Positions 53,401 to 62,100 of a stretch of DNA of 64,000 nt are shown here, piece after piece. This stretch comes from Onchocerca volvulus. Taxonomy: Eukaryota > Nematoda > Chromadorea > Rhabditida > Onchocercidae. Position 1 is the stretch's first letter. Every line of letters starts with the position of its first letter. Below the pieces are notes generated by a model. It saw only the letters and a program-made list of their open reading frames with translations. It was not told where the DNA came from and ran no database searches. Made by a program: the position numbers and the translations under genes. Location of the stretch: assembly GCA_000499405.2 (NCBI GenBank), contig HG738139.1, positions 11,618,616-11,682,615 on the forward strand. Direction: 5' to 3'.

Positions 53401-55124
53401 ATATGCATCACTTACACTGAGAATTCTTCCTTTTTTTTTTGATCTAATGTTTGATAAATAAGAAAGTGTTTAATTTAAAGGAATAGGATTAGAGATTAAA
53501 GAAAGAGAATTTTTTTTTCCGAAATGAAAAACTTCAATTTTTTTTTTTTGTTTTTTAAATTCAATTTATTTGAGCTTATTAAGTCTTTGAAAATATTTTG
53601 ATGAATATGAAATAACGAAGAAATTTCGTAAAACAAATTGAAGATGCATGCTTTATTAGAAATTGTATGAAAAAATTTTTTTAGAAGAAAAAATTTCAAA
53701 ATGAAAAAGTTGATAAGATTTATTTTCTTTTTTTCTCACAAAAAAAAAGGAGAAGAAAATCTCAATCCTCTTAAATTTTATGAAATGTCTGGAAAAATTG
53801 ATAAGATTTGTTTTTTTGTCAAAAAAAAAGAAAAGAAAAAAAAAAAGAAAAGAAAATCTCAATCCTCTTAAATTTTATAAAAATCTTTGGAAATGACAGA
53901 AAACAAATTCATTTTAAATCCTCAAATTTATAAAAATGTTTGAATGTATATGGAAATAACAACGAAGATATGTAAAAAAAAAAAAAAGTTATAAATGGAT
54001 TTCAAGTTAGGAATGAAAATATTTAAAATAAAAAATTTTTATTTATTTGAAAAAAAAAAAAAAAAAAAACGAAAAAAGAAATTGGTGCTGGATATTCCGC
54101 CTTTCATCTCTTCGTTTATTTGTTTACGATAGTTTTCTTATACATAAAATATATCATCAAAATTCATAAAAAAAAAATTTTTTTTTTTTTTTAAACTAAA
54201 CAAATATGCAAACATATGTGTACGCATATTACAACATTCATTCATTCATCTATTAAATTATCGTGATATTATTCGGTTATCATCGTGATGTTAATCAGTT
54301 ATCATCGTAATGTCATTCAGTTATCATCGTGATGTTATTCAATTATCATCGTGATGTTACTCAGTTGTCATCTTGATGTTATTCAGTTATCATTCTGATC
54401 AGATACTCGGTTTTTCTCCTTTTTTACTTCAATCAAACGTCTGATGATTTATAAATTTTATAATTTAAAATTTCTAAAAAAATAATATTTTCGTTTTTTA
54501 GAAATAATTTATCTCTTGTTTTGTATGAGTAAACCGCATCATACTTTTATTTTTGGTTTCGTTTTTTTTTTTTTTTTTTTTTTTCGATTCATTATTTCCA
54601 AAGTTTTTTTATTAAAGAAACTTGGATAACATCTGAAGTTATTTAATTCATCTTCAGTTTATCGTTTTTCAAATTTCTAGTAATGTAAATCTAGATGAAT
54701 ATTCAAAAAGTGATATAGCCTTGAGCTATAAAGTTTCCTTCATTTAGTGTATCGCATCTAGTCGACATAAATGTTATTTTTATTATTCCATATTATCAAT
54801 TGACATGAATAAAAATATTGATTTTCCGAGATTGATCATTTCAAGGAAAATTATTCATGTATTAGGTAGAAATGGCCGCGAGATAATTGCCTGAAGTAAT
54901 CTTTTCAAAAAAAAAAAAAAAAATAAAATTAACTGAAATTTAAATTAAGAAAGAATGAAAAAAAAACATAGCAAAGATTCTTTCTTCCTTCTTTAATACA
55001 TTCCAAAATTAGAACTGGAATTAGAATTGACAAATATTTTTTCTTGCTTTTTTCAAAACATCAAAGATTAGAATTAAAATATTAATTTCTGTCTATTTGC
55101 TGATTTTTTCTTCCATCCTTTCCT

Positions 55125-55168
<44 letters not shown>

Positions 55169-58100
55169 CAGTTAAATATAAAGAATTTAGTTCATTTCAT
55201 TTCATTTTACAGCTATCTATTCTACTACTTTTTCGTTTTCCTCTTTTTTTCCTTTTTTCTTTTCAAAAAAAAAAAGAAAATTGAATGAAATGAGCCAAAT
55301 GAGTGACAAGATTGGATCATTTGATGGCCTTGAAATTTGTTCCAATCATTCAACTACACTTACATATATATAACGAAAGATAGACCGTCATTTTATTACT
55401 GCTACAAACTTACAATACATGGTATTATCACTTATTATCATACTATCAGCATAACTATTGCAAGTACAGTATCTACAGTATCACTGTTTATTATTACTGC
55501 TATGGTTACTACTATTACTGTAGCAGCAATAAACAATCATTCGCTATCTTATTTCCATTCATCGATTTACTCATACAAATAAATAAAGTATGATATCAGC
55601 ATAATTGGTACAAGTACAGTATACGCAAGCACACTAGATACTGTACCATTTATAGTATTACTGTTTATTATTATTGCTACTGTTACCATTGCTACTCCTA
55701 CTGTAACGGTAAATAACAATTCATTGTATTATTTCCAATTCATCGATTTATTCATTCATACGTAAAAAGAAAGTGTGAAGTTATTGGAAGAATTATGAAG
55801 TAATAATTTAGATTTATTAATTAGTGGAATATTTCAGAAATTTTAGTCAATTTATCAATCATATCCATTATTTTCTTAGCTTATCACTTTTTTTTTCCGC
55901 TTCTACCATATTATTATTGAATTGCAAACTTGATCGAAATATTGAAATTATTTTAACTTTAAAAATTGCTCATTTACTTTTTTTCCTTTTTTTTTTTTAA
56001 TGAAGATATTATTGGTATATTTGAAAAAATTTTGAATAGAAAATCTCTTTTATAATTTTTGATAAAATTAACGAAAAAAAAAAAAGTTAAATAGAATTTC
56101 TTGTTAATTCATGTGACATTCAAATATGTACTATCAAAATAGAACTTCAAAAACAATAACAATTTGGACACCAGCATTTGTCGGTGATAATGCTGAAACG
56201 AATTATTATGATACTGTTAGTACTCAAAATAATCTGTCATCATCATCATCATCATCATCGATATCAACATCATCAACAACAACAACAACAGCAGCAATGA
56301 CATCATTATCGAAATCAACAAAATCATCATTTAAAACACCTAAATTATTAAGAAAAAGTCGTCTTTTAACTGAAGTCAAAAATCATCATCATCATCATCA
56401 GCAACATCAGCAGCAGCAACAGCATCATCATTTCTCGATTCTTCCGAAATCCAGGAAAAAAAAATTATTGACGAAACATTGTCATTATCATCAACATGAA
56501 CAACAACAACAACAACAGCAAGAAAAACAACAAAAAAAACAACAAGTAGAAAGTTGTTTGCGTTCACACAAACAACAACTTATGATCATTGGATTGGGTT
56601 TGATTTTTTTTTAATTCAACTTTCAGTAACGGAATTACTAGTAATGACAGTAATTGTAATAGTAATAATGATTTGGAAATTAATTATTTATGAAATCGTA
56701 AATAGAATTTTCGATTTTATGCATTTTTCGGTCTTTTTTTTTTTTTTGATTTTCTAAAATGTTTAGTTTTCAAATTTTTAGTTATACCTTAGTTGAGATA
56801 ATGTTATTGTTATTGTTTTCTTTTTTTTTTTTTCGGATCTCCTTGTAATGTTATGGGAAGAAAGTTATTGCTTTTTTTACGATTCAGAAGAATGACTTAA
56901 CATAAGGAAATCGTTAAATATTATAAGTTACAACGATTAGGATAACATTTAAATTTTAAATGTTTAAGAAATTTTTAAACTCATAAACTTGCGAAACTCA
57001 TAAATAAAGGAATGAGGATGATTGGAAATGTTGAAAATGAAACGAACGAATGAAAATTCGAATTGAAATATGATTTAACAAAATGCTACTGTCTTGAATA
57101 GTATATATTTAGAGTGGATGAAATATGATCATGTTTTGTTTTACAGATCACATAATTTATAAACTAATTATCGTTTTTGTAACAAAAATTTTAATTTAAA
57201 GAATCTTAATTTATTATTTCAATTGGAAATTAATTTTTTCATTTCTTTATCATTTGCTCATCCTTTTTTATATATCTTTTTTCTTTTTTTTTCTCTCTCT
57301 TTCTCCCTCTTTTTTATTTCTCATTATTTCTATTTTACGTATTTCAATTTATTTCCAATTTATAAAACATTACTAAATTTCCTCTTTTTTTTTGTTTTTT
57401 TCATCTTTTATATCTTAAATTTATATCTTGTTTTATATTTCAAATTAAAATTTTTCATTTAAACCTAAAATTTTCATTTAAATTTGTTAATTTACATTTT
57501 AAATTTATTTACTATTTTTTTGCACAAAATTTTATACTTCTCCATAACAAACTCCCTGTCTAAATTTTACTTATCTTACCAATTTTACGATACTTATCAC
57601 AGTGTTCATTGTCTGAATTAATTTGATTTTTAATAAGTAGCTTTATTGATTTTTGCTAAAAACTTTGCAAGCCTCTATCAAATTATTTGTTTAAATTATT
57701 TAATTGAAGCATAAAATGTAAATTTTCAACGAAAAAAAGAATTTCCAAAATATTAGAAGTCAATCTACTTTTCTATTTTTAAAATTTACAATTTTTTTTT
57801 TCTCATTCTCATGTATTATTAATTTTGTTTTCTTTCTATTTTTCACTGATGTTATCGGAACTAGAAAAATATTTGAGATAAGGAAATGTATGAAATTTTT
57901 TTTTTTTTTTTTCTAAATTTAAAGTCGAAATGAATTTAATAGAAACAAGAAGACATGCACACACACACTTTCAGACATTAATGAAGTTCGATGACGTTGA
58001 TATTTATCACCATAAATTCTTAAATTTCCTTTCTAATGTTTGAATTGATTAATTAAGTGGTACTATACATGTTTAAAGAGCAAGTATTTTATCACTAATT

Positions 58101-59133
58101 GATAATACATGCTTAAGGAGAAAGTACTTTATCACTAATTGATAATACATGTTTAAAGAGCAAGTACTTTACCAGTTAGTGATAGTGCTAATCATTAATT
58201 ATTATCAGCAACATCTGCGCATCTTTTTTCGCCATGTCATTTATCATTTTTGTTGTGATCAAATATTATTATTATTTATCAAATATTTTGTTTTTGGCTA
58301 AGTTTCAATTTTTCAAATTAATTATTTCAAAATTTCTTGGTATTTAACGATCAGATAAACAACTTCAAACTGATAATTGATATAAACAATTTGAAATATT
58401 CTTGAAATTCATACCAATAAATTTTTTTTTTTATTTTTTTACAACTTTTTTTTAAAAATTTTTTTCTTTGAAGTTTTCTTAAAATGTTCAAATCTTATTT
58501 TTATTTAATTAATATTCATACTAAATTTATGATAATTATGACATATAAATTTGTGATAAGTTTGCTAATCAAATAATGATAATAATGACAGTGATAATTG
58601 ATATACGATGACTGGATAAAACCATAAAATTAATTAATTATTTAATCAATTATGCAAGAAAAAAACTGATTACAAAATGGAATATTTGCAGAATTTCCTT
58701 GTACTATAATTACAAGTTTGTCATAATTCACTTGGAATTAATTACCTGTCAAAATTAATTACTTGTTAATGTTTCCTTATTAAAATCAATTATTCATTTG
58801 ACAAGACTTCCGTATTATTATTTTTCATGCATTCAAACAAAACTAATGAATTCAAAAGTGAATAATTATCTCTTTGTATAATTTCATTTCCTTGTATTTT
58901 AATTATAAATTTGTCAAAATATACTTAAAACTAATTACTTGTCAAAGTCTATCAATTAAAATTAATTACTCATTTAACAAAGCTTTTTGTATTGTTATTT
59001 TTCATCTACAAACAAGAAATAAGTTACAAATTTCGATTTTTTTTTTAGCTTGTCAAAAAATTCTTCAACAACGATTACGATTATTGAGTGGTTTTTCGAA
59101 TAGTGCAAGAACACCAACACCAACAACAATACC

Positions 59134-59164
<31 letters not shown>

Positions 59165-62100
59165 GCAACACCAACTTTATCAACATTTCATAGCAACAAT
59201 TCGAACGATCGTCGGAATAGTAATTATCAGGTCTGGGTTTGATTTAATATGAAATAATAGGTCATAGGTCAAAATTTAAATATAGGTAATTTGTTATTTT
59301 GTAAAATAGCAAAATCTAGATCATTTTTTGTAAAATGGCAAAATTTAGATCGTTTTTTTTTTTTCGTTTTTCTTTTTAAATTTTACAAATAATAAAATTA
59401 CGAATTATCTTTTACCAATTGATAATGGAATAATTTTGAAGGATTTGGTATTTTCAAATGGATCTAATTCTAAAGTAGCATCATATCATTATCATCATCA
59501 ACGATCATTATCAGCATTACCGTTGCAAGAACATTTACAACAACAACAACAAAGTAGTAGTACGGGATATCATGGAAATAATATTCATTATTCATCAAAT
59601 AATACTTCACAATTGCCAAGCAGCTATGCTTATCATCGAGAAAGTTCTACATTAAATGCTGGTTTGTTGTCTTATCTTTAATGATATTATTATATCAATT
59701 AAAATTTATTATGATAATAAATGAACTTGCCAAGGATACATTGGCAAATTTTATTTTATCATCTGATATCAGAATGATAATGTATTGATATAATTTGCCA
59801 GCGATAATGAATTTAGAAAATAAAAATTCATTATTGTTGTAAATTAAACAGATATCTTGTCGTAGTAAACTTTATTTTATCAACTGATTATCATAATAAT
59901 CAATAATTAAGCTATATATTTTAGGAAAGTTCTAAACATTAAATGCTATATCTGTGTTTCTTATTTGTAATGTTAGCATTAATTATCTTAGAAAATTTGT
60001 TACCGTAATAAATTATATTAATACATTATCATGACAAATTTTTATTTTATCAATCAATATTATAAAAATCAATAGTTAAGACATAAATTTTTTAGAATAT
60101 TTCAGTAAAATTGTATCGATTATTTAGGTTGAGAAATAATTAAACAAATAAACAATGAAATCAAAGAAAATATTAAAATTATAAAATATTATCTTTTTTT
60201 CTTTGAAATATCAGTGATTATCAGCTATTAATCACTGATAATTGATTACAATTATCAGTGATTAATAGCTATCAAATCATTTTTTCTTTTTGTTTTCTAA
60301 AATTCTTTCTTTGATCAATGTTATCTTTTGTTATTGTTTGTTGTCACTTCATTTTCGTCTTCTTCGTTGACATCATTTTCGACAAAAAGTTATTCAAGCG
60401 AAAAGGAAAAAAACGTCATTTGCAATTTCGTTCTTTCTATGATACTCATTCTTTTACTTCATTTTTAATCGGAAAGATCATAGAAAATTTCTTTTTTTTT
60501 TCCACATTTATTTGCATATTTTAAAATTTTTATATTAATTTGCATTTTAAAATCTCTTTTTTCTTTTCTGATTTGCGCAGTTTTGTATAATTTCCATATT
60601 TAAATTTATTTGCGTAATTTGCATATTTAAAATTTTCAAAATGATATTCAGTGATATGATACGGTTATGATATGGAATCTATACGTTATGGAGATATAAT
60701 TTTACTAAAAAAAATTTTTTTCAAATTATGATTTTATATTATCTAAAATCATAATTTGCATATTTTAAAAATTTTGAAAGAAAAAAATCAATATTTTCAA
60801 GTGATGGATTAATAGTTGAATGTATGATATAATTTTAGGGAAAAAAATTTTTTTTTTAATTTGAATAATAACAAGAATAATAAAAATAAAGATTTTTTTT
60901 TAATTTAAATACTAAAAATTTTTCAAACAGAATTAAATTTCATTAATAATTATTTTAAATTTTGAAAAATTAGGAACAATTAACAATGATTACTTATTTA
61001 ATTGACAATCAAAATTGTTAATTATAAATAGTCTTATTTACTAAGCAAATTAATAGTCTTATTTACCTAGCAAATTGAACTTTAAAAGAGCGCGTTATTG
61101 ATTTCGGTTCTTCATTGATTACTTGCTAATGTGGTAAGTTTGAAAGAAAAAGGTAAGAGTGGGTGGGTAGTACGGAAGATAGGAAGAATAACAAAAGATT
61201 AAGAGGAAGGAAGATGAAGAAGAAGCGAAAGACAATGGAATGGATGAAGAAAATTGTCAGAAAAAGAGAAAAAGGGATAGAGGAAGGATAAGAGAGAGAA
61301 GAAAGAGGAGCTTTTAGATATGTCAATTAGAACTTAATTTATGAGATGGAACGGTCGTTTTGGCGACTAACTTTCGATCGTTTCACGTAATGGACGATTG
61401 CGAGAATATTGTCCATTTAACTATTTGCCCATCTATTTGCTCGGTAAATAAGCTAATCAAACATTTTCAATTATTTTACTAAGCTAATAAGCAATAATTT
61501 AAAGTTGTGCAATAATTTTAGTAATTACTTTTGCTTATTTATATAATTTCTTATTTGAAGATTATTTGTTGTTATTTGTTTACTTTAGTTTTAATATTCA
61601 TTTAATTACTTTCATTAACTTATACGATTTCTTAGTTGCATGCTTATTTGTTGTTATTTGTAGTAATTAATTTTAATATTCAATTATTTCTTTTAAATTA
61701 TATAATTTCTTATTTGAATGATTATTTGTTGTTATTTATATGCTTAATTTTATTATTATTTAATTATTTCGGTTAATTTGTACGATAGATTTCTTATTTG
61801 CATGAATATACTTATATTAATATTTATTTACTTGTTACTTTATTTATCATTTACTTATTTAAACTTTCTTTTTTTTTTATTCATACTTTTTATTTATTTA
61901 TTTTCTAGACGAAAAATACAAATTATAATAAATTTTTCTTTTTTTTAAATTCTTAACTTAAATTTTCAGGAATTCGTGGTAGTGGTGGTACGGAACGATC
62001 GATGTCCGCTTTTGTAATGCCATGCGTACAAACATCATTACTTTCAAAAATGCAAATGCAACGTAATGCGCAATATAGTTGCAGTAGTAGTAACAATATG

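Larger units (their letters stand above)
49300..59048 (+). other. AGAP intron 6 (9.7 kb)
   Basis: GTTTGT donor to TTTTTAG acceptor. Contents: GA microsatellite (50444-50482), duplicated ATC-rich segment (50716-51030), ATA/ATC-rich imperfect repeats (52150-52450), a 22-bp array (54258-54400), a 39-base T run (55127-55165), a duplicated segment (55440-55750), the candidate short-isoform first exon (56126-56597) and a 40-bp array (58065-58184). I see nothing specific in the remaining AT-rich parts. Confidence 0.7.

Noticed and set aside
54258..54400. CRISPR-like regular repeats
   Set aside because: Head-to-tail copies without unique spacers in a eukaryotic intron; a simple tandem array.
61126..61326. 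66-residue minus-strand frame rich in Ser/Phe/Leu
   Set aside because: A reading of a purine-rich tract in intron 8, antisense to AGAP, with no other support.
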